Below, in pieces: positions 30,122-42,656 of a DNA stretch of 64,000 nt. The DNA is taken from positions 13,502,013 through 13,566,012 of the forward strand of contig NC_092577.1 in NCBI RefSeq assembly GCF_037975245.1, read 5' to 3'. How positions within the stretch are numbered: the stretch's first letter is position 1; each line of letters begins with the position of its first letter. The position numbers and the translations under genes are program-made. Below the pieces are notes generated by a model, which worked only from the letters and a program-made list of their open reading frames with translations, ran no database searches and was not told the origin of the DNA. This DNA is from Apostichopus japonicus (Eukaryota; Echinodermata; Holothuroidea; Aspidochirotida; Stichopodidae).

Positions 30122-32475
30122 GAAAACCAACTGGAGAGTGATGTTGATAGTTTTATTTAATGACCTGAGTTACAAATCGACATGCTAATAATGTCGACAG
30201 TTTGGTAGGGCGGATCAAGGGTTTGAAAAAGGAGGGGAGAGTGTGACCCTGAGATCGTTGACTCCAATGTAAAGGTGAGTCTAAGATTGCATCCCTACAA
30301 AAAAAAACAGATTAGATGTGAAATGGTGCACTGCGGGCATATTTTAACTGTAATTCAGGTGTATATTTATATTTGACGAAACTCTGTAATCCCTTTAAGT
30401 ACCATATAACTACATTCGTTTTTTTGTTTCCAGACGGTGGGGGTAGGGGGATGCATATCGGAGACACGCGCCTTAATATGGCTAGCATCGTTTGTGACAA
30501 GTTTGATAGTTGGGAATTGTTCAAAAGCAAACAAATTAATGGTTGCTAAAGATTCAAATTATCTGTCTTTCTCATTCTTTCACTCCCACTTTTCTTACTT
30601 ACTAATATTTCCTGTTTTACTCTGTTTTATTTCTCCTTGTAATTTTCGTCTAAAACTTTGATTGGTTCCCAAATGTTCACTATCATACCCTTGATAACAC
30701 TTGTTAACAGTCGTGTCTATATTGTTGCACATGAGTCAATTACACAAACTGAATAACTCCGTCTGTCTACACCCAGAGTTCTCCCATCAAAAATGTTTCC
30801 TTTAAATTAACAGTGGGGTACAAAAAAGTCAACGATTTGTTTCCCAATAAGATCAATTACAATCAATATTTTTTTTTATTAATAGTAAACTGGTATATAT
30901 AGACTCGTACAACGATCAGTGTATAACAAGTGTTTTATCGTTACTTCGAAGGGACTGGCCATCTTCCATGTCAACCGATAAATATTATTTTTAATTGTCA
31001 TAGAAAAACATTACGTTTCACTCAAATAACAGCGAGGACATTATGTTGAGCATAGAACGAATTCAGTTTACATACATAACCTGTAGCTAATGTGTTTTGG
31101 ATGTCGCGTGGGTTACTTCTTAACTACTTATGACAGTGTTTGCGAGTCAGTGTTACAGAAACTTTACGGTGAGATGATGTTGGAAGATATTTAATTAGGT
31201 TTTAGACAATGCCGAAACCATTCACCACTGTTCTTTTTGAAGATTTGGAATCAAATGTTGATATATTTTTCGATCAGGATTGAGTACTTTCTCTGAAAAT
31301 CCTACATCTTTACATGACAAAGTTGGAAAAGCAGGATTTGCTTAAAAGTGTTGGCTATTGTTAATAACAAAGAAACAATAGCACTTTCCCATCGATTCAT
31401 TCAAGTAAGTACATGTAAATAAACGCAACTGTATGTCGTGCCTTTTACCCTATTGTATATATGTATAGTTATGTATAGTTAAGTCTAGTTACGTTGCTTT
31501 TGTGTGTGTGTTCCTGTGCGTATGTGTGCACCCAAAATGATGTTAATGGAAGTAGTCGTTGTATATACATACCATATTGGCAGTAAATAACAACTTATTA
31601 ATTGAGACTTTACATAAGTCGCCATATTCATATATGTTATTACATTGTTGAGACAATTGTGATAAGCAACTGTCCGACGATAACTGTATAGCCTCCGTTA
31701 CAATACTAAGCTGTGCGAAGACAAAAATTGTTCAAGGCTCAATGCGAGTCGGATATACTACTAGCCTACTAGCCGACTAGCCTACTAGCCTGCACCATAT
31801 ATCACCTGAATCGGATGGTAAGAAAGCGGGTTCTATGGGAGAATTGTATAAATAACTAATACCATGTTACTAATGCAACATTAAACCATTCTATTTTACA
31901 TCTGAATTGAAAAAAATATTCCGTTTTCTATGCCAATATTCATATAAAATGTTAATGTGAATATTGGCAGAAAATGTAATATAAAGCAGTCAAATCGGAA
32001 ACTAAGAACTTCCGAAAACTAGTCTGTTACACGTAATGTTTCGTTTCTATGTAACATTGTTTTTTTTTTAAATTGATAGATATAAAACAACGGTCGTGTA
32101 GTGTTAAAACATTATTTTGAACACCGTATGACCATGGCTTTATCAGTTAAAACTGAGTATAGGTGGGTACCCGCTAATCATTTAAAACTGACGAGTGTTA
32201 TATGTTACATTTACGACCACTTGCTACTGAGGACTTACAAATAGGAAATACTTAACACACAATCCTATGCATAAAGATTGAATAGACTAACCAACCAGAC
32301 TACTATTAGGTTTTGACCATAAATTAGTCCACATTTTAACAGAAAGTGGATTACGCTTTACCGCAAAACGCTTGAAATCTGCAATTTGAAAATCTTTACA
32401 AGGTATATTTACTAGTCAAACATAGGGACTGTTGTTTAGACTACTATCCAGTCAGTAGTTGAAACAACCTTTAAA
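30122..32475. other. no gene seen
   Basis: AT-rich, with no domain-bearing frames and no transposon ends I can define. A short ACTAGCCTACTAGCC repeat lies near 31760-31790. Confidence 0.4.
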
Positions 32476-32477
32476 TA

Positions 32478-32845
32478 GCATCTGCTGACAGGATGTGTTA
32501 CAGTGTTATAACAAACTTCAATTTACACTAATTAACTGTTGATTCTTATTCACAGTACAAACTGATGAAGTCATGTACATTGGGTGCACAGTAGCATCTG
32601 CTGACAGGTCTAACATGTGTTACAGTGTTATATCACACTTCAGTTTACACTAATTAACTGTTGATTCTTCTTCACAGTATACAAACTGATAAAGTCAGGT
32701 AAATTGGATGTACATTAGCATCTGCTGACATGTATAACATGTGTGTTACGGTGTTACAGCACATTTTATACTTTATACTGGTTGTACTGATTAACTGTTG
32801 ATTCTTATTCACAGTACAAACTGATCAAGTCATATACATTGGGCG
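32478..32845 (+). repeat. three tandem units of ~118-125 bp
   Basis: Each unit starts TAGCATCTGCTGACA and contains GTGTTACAGTGTTA or a close variant, then TTAACTGTTGATTCTT(A/C)TTCACAG and TACAAACTGATNAAGTCA. The TTATTCACAG part resembles a 3' splice site in all three units, but the following sequence has no consistent open frame that I can support as an exon. Confidence 0.7.
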
Positions 32846-33898
32846 TTTCGAATGAAATAATGGCGAAGCATCTCTTATTTGTTAATATTCTAGACTTTTG
32901 GTTAGACTCTCGGGCTGTTGCTGTCAATGAACATAACTCATAATGTTGTTTATTTTTTTTTACTTTTCTCTCGTTTTCTACTCGACTGGTGATATTTATC
33001 ACATACTTTGAATTTCATGCAATCATGTTATGTTGAAGAATAGCTTTGCAACATATTCTTGACAATCGGAGGCTGGCTTAGCTGTAAATTGCCTGACTCG
33101 AAACCATTGCGCCGCTTGGTCCAAGGCGTCAAACTTAAATGCACCATCAGGTCGAGGTGCCAAATGCGCATATTTCCTCTTAGTCACCGACAGGTTCTAG
33201 CTTCGCTCAAGGCCACGGATCTGCCGCTCGTTTCAGTACCAAAGCGCCGCCGTTTGTTGTTACAAAGTTAGGGATGCTACTAATGAACCAACCCATTAAT
33301 TGTCAAGTCATTAGTATGTCCCCTCCCAAAACATTCACCTACCCACCTCCCCCTCCCACCACACCCCTCAAATGTGCAGGAATTTTTTCTGTTTTTTTTT
33401 GTGTCAAATGTACATCCTAATAGAATTTGATATCTTTTTATTTACTTTTTATTTTTATTTTTTTAATTATTGTGACCTTTTAATGCATCTGGCAACAATT
33501 ATATTAAGTGATACCATCATAGCAATTAAGCTGAAGAAAGTCTGTATCGTTATAAAGTATGCACAAATCGCAAAAACGCTAAGAAAGAGTATTGAATATT
33601 ACTGTCTGCAACAGGGATAACCCCTTATAACACAGGCCCCTAATTGTTAAACTTTTTAAACGAAAGACTGATCTTACTTTCATTCACTTACCCCATCTCC
33701 CCTCCCCTTCCTTATACACCCCCCCCCCCTATGTACACACTTTATAATTTGTATTTCTTGCCTTAATCGGTTGTTTAATGCTGGATAACTTTTATTTTTT
33801 TAAATAGCTTAATATGTATTCTATTTGCTTTTACTTTTCGAGTACCAACACCAATTTTGGTGAAGAAATGTTTAACCTTCAACTCTTATAAGAGTATA
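32846..33898. other. no gene seen
   Basis: Contains a 70-codon open frame (33059-33271) with no family resemblance, and C- and T-rich low-complexity patches. Confidence 0.4.
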
Positions 33899-33948
33899 GG
33901 AACGACCTTTCTTTGCTCTTCTATAGAAGAGCAAAGAAAGTTCGTTCC
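33899..33948. repeat. perfect foldback hairpin
   Basis: TTTCTTTGCTCTTC, a TATA loop, then GAAGAGCAAAGAAA pair over 14 bp. The outer arms GGAACGA and TCGTTCC extend the stem after a one-base asymmetry. It could be a foldback transposon tip or a small-RNA hairpin; nothing in the sequence decides between them. Confidence 0.8.
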
Positions 33949-34374
33949 TACAAGTTGTCTTACAAGTTTCCATGCAATTTATTGTTCCAAGTCTTACAAA
34001 GTGATCTGATAGGTCTTTTTTTTACAATTTATTGTTATATTAATAAACTATATCGGTGCATTGTATATCGATTAGTCAAGGTCTCGTTATCGATGACGGA
34101 TTTGATGCGTGGGTGAGGAAAATTTGACTATAATTTCATATTTATCATTTTCCTTACCCAATCCTAAAGAATTCCCTAAATTTTACAGCCGATGGCTATT
34201 GACGTAATGACTTCGTAAAGTTTAACGGGATCACAGCCTAAACAAGAACCCGGAAGTGACGCTGTATATGATGTGATATCGGAAATGGGACGACGTATAT
34301 TTTAAGATTTCTTTAGCTTGTTTTGTTTTGATTTCATTTTTATATTTTTTACTTCACATTCAAGGTTTTTCAAG

Positions 34375-34830
34375 ATGAAGCATCCCAACGTTATAACACA
34401 CTTGTTACTATTATTGAACGCCACTTACGTCGCATCAAGCATATTAGATGTCTGTCACACTTGCAGATCACCATGGTTACATTTTGAAAACAATTGTTAC
34501 CTTTTCGTCGATATTCCATCCAATTTTACCGAAGCGGAGTTATTTTGTCAGGAGATGTCCGACTGCGACCGACCAAGTCATCTGGCGTCGATACACAGCG
34601 TCGAGGAGCATACATTCATGGTAGAGACAATGCTTAAGTTGTGGCGTAACGACACTGCGGATCTACAAGCCTGGATAGGCCGGAGTCAGCCAGGAACTTT
34701 GACACCTGCAGCCTGGACAGATGAAACGTCAACCGGGTATGACCTCACCTACCCATCGAATGTGGACTCCATTAGTACATGGTTTCATACTTATTGTTAC
34801 CAAGACTTGCGTTTCGTTTGCAAAAAGTAA
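34375..34830 (+). CDS. secreted C-type lectin-like domain protein
   Basis: A single-exon frame of 151 codons. I chose the ATG at 34375, rather than the upstream in-frame ATG at 34318, because it places a signal peptide directly at the start (MKHPNVITHLLLLLNATYVA). A lone C-type lectin-like domain follows. It has an N-terminal Cys pair (27, 30) and W34, C41, C58 in helix 2, AWIG at 99-102, and a final C141 and FVC149. The long-loop EPN/QPD and WND calcium-sugar motifs are absent, and the Cys that normally pairs with C141 is missing while an extra Cys64 is present. Calcium-dependent sugar binding is therefore unlikely. It is presumably secreted, and many invertebrate relatives act in defence or adhesion, but a role here is inference. 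N-glycosylation sites occur at NAT, NFT and NDT. There is no convincing poly(A) signal nearby and no neighbouring gene. Confidence 0.75.
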   Translation: MKHPNVITHLLLLLNATYVASSILDVCHTCRSPWLHFENNCYLFVDIPSNFTEAELFCQEMSDCDRPSHLASIHSVEEHTFMVETMLKLWRNDTADLQAWIGRSQPGTLTPAAWTDETSTGYDLTYPSNVDSISTWFHTYCYQDLRFVCKK

Positions 34831-37800
34831 CTTTTCATCAAACTCTGTCTGGAAAGTAAAATCGATTGAATCGATGATTCCACGACAGTAATAACGGAAC
34901 AAAACAATCATCATAATAATAATTACGACATACCGGTGATATTATTTGTGACAGTTCTGTCAGGCTTGTTGGACAAAAAGAAAATCAATAACTAGTACAA
35001 CAGTTAGACAGACATTTTTTTTATTTTTTATTACACATGTAAAAGTTTCAAGGAGTTATGTCGAGTCGCTTTAAATAATAGAGAAATGACATACTGCTCT
35101 TTGTCATATATCATGCTCCCTCAGACGGTATACATAAATCCGTGAATTCGTCGTGTGCAGAAATGAAACTTCTATCAAAAGAAATTCCATTAACAGCATC
35201 ATCGGTTTAGGTATTATTTTAAAGGGTATTGTTCAGTCACGCTATCCGTCCCAGATTTGGGTAATATTAGCCTTACAAAATTTTACACGTTTCCGTAGGC
35301 GTCACCTCCCATCCACCCCTTCTAGATCCCCACTGGGGCTTAGAAATACATTCCAATGAGACTGAATTCCTCTCTGGAATGTATATGTATGTTTAAATAT
35401 AAAAAAATAGCTACAAGAGAACTGTCTGAAAGCACTGCAGTTTCCTGTCTTGGAAACCTTCACAGAAGTAAATCCTCTTGTTTATGTGTGTTTTATTTTT
35501 TAAATCAACTACGGGAGAACCAGAAATATCTCTAAAATCACACAAGTTGTTGGTGATTCTCCCCCTGGACCCCAAAGAGGCTTTGAAATAAATTCCATAG
35601 AAATTATCTTTCACCCAATTTCTCTCTCACCCAAATATGTTGTGCTTTAAACTTCCCACGAGAGAACTAGATATATTTGAAAACACTTTGAGCTTGAGCT
35701 AGGCCGCTGAGAAATGTACGTGAAAGTTCTCATTCGGACATGTATCTTAGCGCAGCAAACTTGCTACAAAGGCAAACAGGAACTATATATGTAATAGTGC
35801 TACAGCTTCTGGTGGCCCTAACCTCCCCGACCAATAGCAGTGTACAGTTATAAGTATACAGCAAGTGTTTATTTTCGTTGCTGTGTTAATCACTGCGGCC
35901 GCACGCAAAAAGTCAAGTCGATCTCGAATCGATCAATATCCCTCTTGAGAAAATGGTGAATGTCAAATATTGAATTGAACGCAAAAATTAAATTTTCAGC
36001 AATCCAAATGTATGTCACTGCTGAAGCGTGGCGTGTGGATGGGTGGTAGGAGGCGTTCCCCTAGCACCTGATATTTGCCCGTTATATGCACTTTATACTG
36101 GTGCGCTTTTTACACTTCAAATCTGTTTGTTTCCCTACTTGCTCCAGTCCCCACCCATACCCCCCCCCCAACACTTTGGGAATTTTTGATGCCGCCACTG
36201 ATCATTTTGCTCCCCCTTCTAGGGACTTTGCATCAGGGGCGGACTGGTGGTTATCTGGACCCTCCGGCAAAGACAGTTGTTACGTCCCTCCCCGTCAGCG
36301 ACATAGTCAGCGATAATGTATTTTTTTTATTTTTATATCACTAGCAATTAGATGTTAAAACGATACTGATCTAAATTCTGTCTGCGTGGAGAAATATCCC
36401 ATACATAGGTGGGACAAGTACCGGCAAAATTTTTTTTTTTATAAAAGACTTAAAAAAAACATGGAACTCCCTCACGATACCTATCATAATGTGAATTCTA
36501 AAGAAATCCTGTCCTCCGCTGCAGAGGAATCCAGATTGCCATATCCTGTGCTCTAGAGATGCCCAATTGAAACAAAATCCTCACCGAAACCTCAACCATG
36601 GTTGAGCTTGGGTGAATATGGACTGTAGTTGTTGTCCACTAATTTTGCTGCACTTCTCAGGGCTGCGCAACTCTCCCAATCCCCATATACCAGGCAAAAG
36701 CGTTTTATTTTTTACGGTTTATAGGTTATTTCTTTAATTGTAAACCGGTTTGTTCTATGTACGGTTTACCGGTTATTGGAAATGTGTTGTTTACCTTATT
36801 ATAGACCTTTGAAGACGCCCACCAACTGCTTGTTCATCTGAGCTAATAAAAAAGCAGGCTACTGATAGCTTTTCTACATTCAAATGCTAACTGTCATCTT
36901 AAAATTAGAAACTACTTGTTTTTCTGTTTGTTTGTTGTAATTATTCTGTGACAATATTATACAAAATAACAGTTTTTAAGGATACTTAGTAAATAACTTG
37001 CAAACCTTGCATGTTAGGTACATTTTCGTTGTTCCATGGTGTTATCAGTGCACACAGGGATTCAGTGTGAACGTGTTTTCTTCTCCTTTTCCTAATTATT
37101 ATTATTATTAGTAGTAGTAGTAGTATTATGAATATTCTGCACCCTATTTAACTTGCAATCATTAACTTTTGTATTGCTGCTTCCGAAATGCAATATGTGA
37201 AGCAAACGTAGGCCTTTTTTCATTCGCATAATATTTCAAGCTGCACACCATATTGATTGTGTTCGCCGGTTCAAGGCAGACTTTCATTGGAAACGTATCG
37301 ACAAATTCTGCTTTTCTATAGCTGCAGCTTACTAATGGTATCGGTCAGTCAAGCTTTCGTACTATAGTCTAAGGCAATTGCCGATACATTTCTCCTCAGT
37401 GAAACAATTATAGCTGTTTACTTTGAACGTTTTGTTGTTGAAGCATTATTTGGAAGGTTATAACCAAATTTAAAAGAAAACATGTTTTGGCAAGTTGCTT
37501 TTGACCATGTTGGTATGGAAGCGCATAGTTGCCGTCAACAAACTAAACAAAGCCATTTCAAACTGCCAAAAAAAAACTGTTGAATTTTTGACACAGGTGA
37601 TCACAAAATTAAAGACCCATGATTACAAATAAAACGTTAAGAAATAAAAAAGGGCAATAAAGTTTTTGAAAATGGAATTGATAGCTTTTTATTGCATTTA
37701 ATTTCGAAATGAAAGTAAACAGCGGCGTTACGCCATTGGGATAAGAAGCGGAAACCATGGGCCTGAAAAATAAAAGTTACACAACACTACATTGCGTTGA

Positions 37801-38281
37801 ACAATGACAGTTTCAATATAATCCAGAATATGTTAAAACCTTTAGTGTGGTTATCTTAAGAAGTATATAATGCACAATATGTAAAACAAATATGCTATAT
37901 CATAAATAAATAAATAAATAATAAAATACTATATTAGAAAATTAAGATAATAAATCTCGACCTCTTCCGATTTTTGTCAGTCTCTTATTTTCCTGTCTAA
38001 AATATTGGCATACTCCTTGTATGATTGATTCTAATGCTCACGCTAGGGAGCACATTTGATCATTGGCCCGGGTCACCAAGTAAATCTTTATAAACCGCTA
38101 CTAGTGAAGCAACGGTAAATTGCAAAAATAACAGATATTATAATTGTGATGGCTCTATTAAGTTTCCCTCATTTTATTTCGTCCTCTTTAAAAGTTGATC
38201 GGGGGATAATGCAAGCGATGCACGAGGGCGGAGCCCGAGTGCATCCAGCGATAGCATTAACACCCGGAGTGCATTAATCAT
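34831..38281. other. no gene seen
   Basis: Long AT-rich stretch with short frames only. CAGGGGCGGACTGG at about 36234 resembles a hAT-family end, but I could not find its partner. Confidence 0.4.
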
Positions 38282-38434
38282 GTGAGTAACGCACGCTAGA
38301 CCGTTGATTAACCCCGTTCATTCATACACTACCATTTGTGTGGGGGAAAAATCATAAAACAGAACATTTTTGGTTATATATAACCAAAGATTTATTAAAG
38401 TGATGCCCCGTAATTTTACCGTGCGTTACTCACA
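38282..38434. repeat. inverted repeat with internal palindrome
   Basis: GTGAGTAACGCACG (38282-38295) is exactly inverted as CGTGCGTTACTCAC (38421-38434). Between them lies the 18-bp palindrome TTGGTTATATATAACCAA (38370-38387). This suggests a small foldback element. Confidence 0.6.
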
Positions 38435-40197
38435 GGATTAACCACGGTCAGCTGACCTGAATGGACCAATAGGATTTAGGAATCTTTACTAAGTATGAAT
38501 GAATGTTCGATTAATACTATATATGCCTACTTTATTTCGGTAGTACGTTAGTTTTATATCGATACAACCAAAGAAATACTTTTAAAAATAATATGTAATA
38601 ACAAGGAAATGACATGTTTTAACTTACTACTTCAGGTTTCAAAAAATGATCATATTGAAAATTGAAACTGTGATAGATCTTTTAAAAAAAAAGACAAACT
38701 GACAAGTATTTCATCTCTCATCTCAGATGACATTTGTCCAGATGATCTTTCAAATACTAAGTCAATATGTACATATGTGTGTACATGCCTTATCCAATAT
38801 CTTCTTCTTCTTCCTTTACTCCGCTGATCTCGTTTCTTTGTTATACCTGATGTATACAAATTATTGATGTGTGTATAACTTTATACAGAAAATCTAAGAA
38901 AGAAAGAAACATAAGTCTGTTTTAACTGTTTCCATACAACAAACGTACAATCATTATTTGTATTGTGCTTAATACTCTCTGTGTATACATATGGTTTTAT
39001 TTTCAATGTTAAGGCTATACTTTACATACTAACTTCTACACAATGTCAGTTATTGTTCCTCACATGGGTTCCTCTTTGAACCCTCCTCTGCCTCACCTCC
39101 TTCATTTACGCATGTTTATATGCGAGTGGCACTTGAAATTAAACACAACTGCTCGATTTCATATGACAAGATGAACTCATCGATCAGTTCTCAATAGTTA
39201 AAGTGAAGGGGGGGAAAATGGCAATTATATCAATCACATTTTTTACTCATCATAATCTATCATAAGTTTATTTCATCATCTTCAACATCCAAAGCATACA
39301 AATTGACAGTGTTAACTGCAAACATGCCCCCCCCCCCAAAAAAAAAAAAACCTATTCCACTTAGTCCATTTAGGAAGTTTCTTTACAGAGAAGTCACCCA
39401 TGAAAATCAAAAGACTGGACGGTTGCACACTCTCAACAAGTGATCACCTTACATATATGCATCGAGACTGACCTTTTGATCATGATGATGTTACGTCAAT
39501 TGGGCATTATGAACCCATTGAAAAGATAATAGATACTACACATGATCTTAACGAAAAGGCCGAGGATGGTTCACTATATCAGGCGGATGTTGCCAAACAA
39601 CAGTAATACGGTATGTAAACTAGAACAACTGTATTTGTACACAAACACATATCATTGTAGTGCGTGGTGAAGGTCAACGTTAGTTGTTCATATTCAATGG
39701 AGGGGTCTTTGTTACTGCAACCCCTTTGTACTGTTTCTTCGGTCACGAAGAAGCCAGTTCGGCGTTTGGTCCCTTAACGTAGACAAAAGCTATGCAATAT
39801 TATATAATGTTTATAAACAAATCTCTAGCTAACATGTGTCTGCAATATTAACGAATAAAATGATGACTGAAACCATCAGAACAAAGCTGACAATCACGAA
39901 TCACACCTGATTCGGACGTGACAGAGAATACACCGTGTCATAGACAGTGATTGGTCAAATAGAACTACATGTTAACGTTACTGTATCCTCGCCTAGTTAG
40001 CGAAAGTTTTAGGAACATACGGTGATTTGCACCGAAGGCCTAATGGACCTTTCATCTAACGAATATATAAATGTAGGCCTATATTCTATCATTGAAAACG
40101 TAACACCCCTCCGGTCTATTAAAAACTGCTTGGTCGATATCCTGGCCTTGGTTTATCATCATCCAAAGCACGAAATATATGCCATACACGGCCATAG
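38435..40197. other. no gene seen apart from a U2-like fragment
   Basis: AT-rich, with C- and A-rich tracts near 39325-39350. The only recognisable item is the U2 snRNA-like remnant at 39515-39565. Confidence 0.4.
39515..39565 (-). pseudogene. U2 snRNA-like fragment
   Basis: Read on the minus strand it runs CTCGGCCTTTTCGTTAAGATC then ATGTGTAGTATCTATTATC. This follows the 5' part of U2 snRNA (branch-site recognition and GTGTAGTATCT region) with several substitutions. It is not a functional full-length gene. Confidence 0.6.
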
Positions 40198-42160
40198 CAG
40201 GGGCGTATCCAGGATTTTCTAACCCGGGGGGCGCGAATTACTATCTAAGCGCCACTATCGGTTGGCGCGCAGCGTACAAGAAAATTTCTGGTTTTGATAC
40301 CCCCCAGATCACCGGAAATGGCACTTTTCGGGCTTGAAAATGACCAACCAGATGTACACTTTTTGCCTGAGAACCAAGTATTTCCCAACAGTTTTTTTTC
40401 CATCCATAACCGTTTTGAAGATTGTCACCAGTCACACATCATGTTCGACTCTGACCTCATCGCATGTCCTGTGGATCATTCTTTTTGTAGGTGATTCTAC
40501 GTCGCGGCCCACAATATCCGACAGCCCCACTTTTGAAGGTTTTAAGCCCATTATTTGTTCAGAATTTGAAAATTCACATTTCTCGTGAATAAACTCACTT
40601 CAAAACATACCCATAATGTTGCAAAAAAAATCATCTATGGACAACCAATATAGAAAAACCTCCTTGAACCCCTAACAGACCGGCCAAAATTGCACGAGTA
40701 GAGGGAAGTATGATGAAGAATGTTGGTCAGGAAATTTTCGAAAATTCAGACACAGTTAATTTATTGGTGTACAAATATTAAAACCTCTTATAACTGCTAT
40801 TATAAAACTTCGTTGAAGGAAATGAAACAAATACCAGATATTTCCGAAACCGAACACTACACACATAGGCGTAGGAGGCGGGGGGGGGGGGGGCTTTTCT
40901 GGCAATATGCTGAGAATTTTTCGGGCACCTACTGAAAGAAAATTAAATTGCAATACATAGTTACATCTAAAGGAAATTAATTAAAAATCATCTCCTTGGT
41001 ACTTAAAATAAAGTTCTAAGCTTGGCCGACTAATTAGCCATTACTAATGTAAAAGAGAGTTTTGACATAATTGTACCTCCATGCTTTTTCTCCATCTACA
41101 TAAGACATTTCGTTGTTTATATGGGCATCCCGCGGTGTACTGCGCAACTTTCACGGACCGTACGGTACACGATGGCATGCGATGTAATAACCGATGCTTG
41201 CTTATATGATATTGACATTAACATGTTGAACGCGCGCGGAGCGCGCGAAAAATGTTGGTTATATTTTTTGGGCAAGTCGTTACAGCTCCCCAAATCAAAT
41301 TGGTCTCCTTCGCCTTAGACTACACACACAGACAGTTTTGAAGCTGTTCATCCTGGAACGCCATTTTCATGCTCACTGATATGTTTGATATCTGCTGTTT
41401 GCTTTACAAACTCGAACAGGCGCGTAGCGAGGAATTTGCCTAGGGAGGGGCGAAGTCTGTGGGCAAACTATCTAAGCGTAGCGCCACCATGAGTTGGCGC
41501 AAAGCGTACAAGAAAATTTTGGCCGAAAATGCCTCCCAGATCGCTGGAAATGACACTTCCCAGGCCTTGTTAGTTGTATCTAAGCATTTTCTATTTTGAA
41601 ATAACTAGCGATATCATAAAAAAAATATGCTCGGGGGGGGGGGGGTGGTCGCCCCCTTCCCGAAATGCGTCATGTTCCCCGACGACTCGGTCGAGACCAG
41701 CCACAGTTGGTTTCAAAGCACAATTGTACAATTGTTTAAGGCGTCCATACACACACACACACGCGTTATGATAGACCATATATAGTATATATATAGATAC
41801 ATTAGTGAGAGGAAAAATGGAAACGTCAAAAATGGAGTTGTCGGTGCAAGGGGTAGGGTGAGGTGCACGCCCCTTCCGAAATCCTCGATCCGTCACTGGC
41901 TACCCTGTGTATATAATAGGGATCAGCGCTATAATGATGTCACTGTTCCTCGTTCTCTTCCCGGTGTCTTAATTGGCGTTTTTCTTTTACTCCCTCCTTT
42001 TCTCCTTTTTCTCTCCTTCTTCTTTTTCTTTTCACTTCCTTCCTCTTCTCCTCCTCTTTTTCCCCCTCTTTTTTCCCTTTTTTTCTCTTTTTTTTTCTCT
42101 CCTCTTTTTCTTACCCGGGGGGCGCGCGCCCCCAACGCCCCCCCCCTGGATACGCGCCTG
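40198..42160. mobile_element. composite of hAT-like element fragments
   Basis: Begins CAGGGGCGTATCCAGG and ends CCTGGATACGCGCCTG, a good terminal inverted repeat. Both sides abut CATAG, a 5-bp direct repeat rather than the 8 bp seen for its relatives. The left body (40230-40810) is collinear with 17960-18525. A further family end (ACAGGCGCGTAGCGAGG) lies at 41419. A long T/C-rich tract (41990-42110) precedes the right end. It probably arose from several nested insertions. No transposase is present. Confidence 0.5.
40864..41318. mobile_element. nested hAT-like element with perfect 8-bp TSD
   Basis: Starts CATAGGCGTAGGAGGC with a G-tract and ends TCTCCTTCGCCTTAG. It is flanked by ACTACACA on both sides (40856-40863 and 41319-41326). 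It belongs to the same family as the element at 54458-54840, sharing CGGGCACCTACTGAAAGAAA and CAAATCAAATTGG. Confidence 0.75.
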
Positions 42161-42656
42161 CATAGTATATAATAATGCCGTGCCACAAAAATAAGGTTAA
42201 AAGTGCCTATGTTGCGGGAGCTGCAGTTGGTCAGATAACGCCGAATCGTTGCGGATAAATACGGTTAACATTTGTTGCTTGCAACTTTTTCTGCAGGATG
42301 TTGTTAACTCAAATGCGTTCAAATGTAACCTGTCTTGTTCAATTTGAAACTAAAGAACCAAAGTAGAGAATTGATCGTATTCTTTTGGAGAAGAATGCAA
42401 CTCAAGGAGATCTAGTTTATTAACGTGTGGAGTATTAACTGTACACCGCAACAATTCTTTGGAAATCTGAGTCTGTAGTTTTTTCCTGCGTAGCCAACCT
42501 GTGCATTTCAGATTGCTATGAAGATTGTATTTTCAGCTGGCATTCACCAGCCAGCCATGTAGATGATGGAGCGGGCTATTAATCCCAATATGTTGCGCGC
42601 ATGCGCAATACAAAAAATATTGTATGATAACATATAATTGGAATGTGTAAAAGAAA

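Noticed and set aside
33059-33271. tRNA-like A-box phrase (GGCTGGCTTAGCTGT) and overlapping frame
   Set aside because: No matching B box in the right orientation and no cloverleaf can be drawn by eye.
41858-42172. Phe/Leu/Ser-rich frames near 42 kb and their Lys/Arg-rich complement
   Set aside because: T/C-rich low-complexity tract near the end of a hAT-like element.
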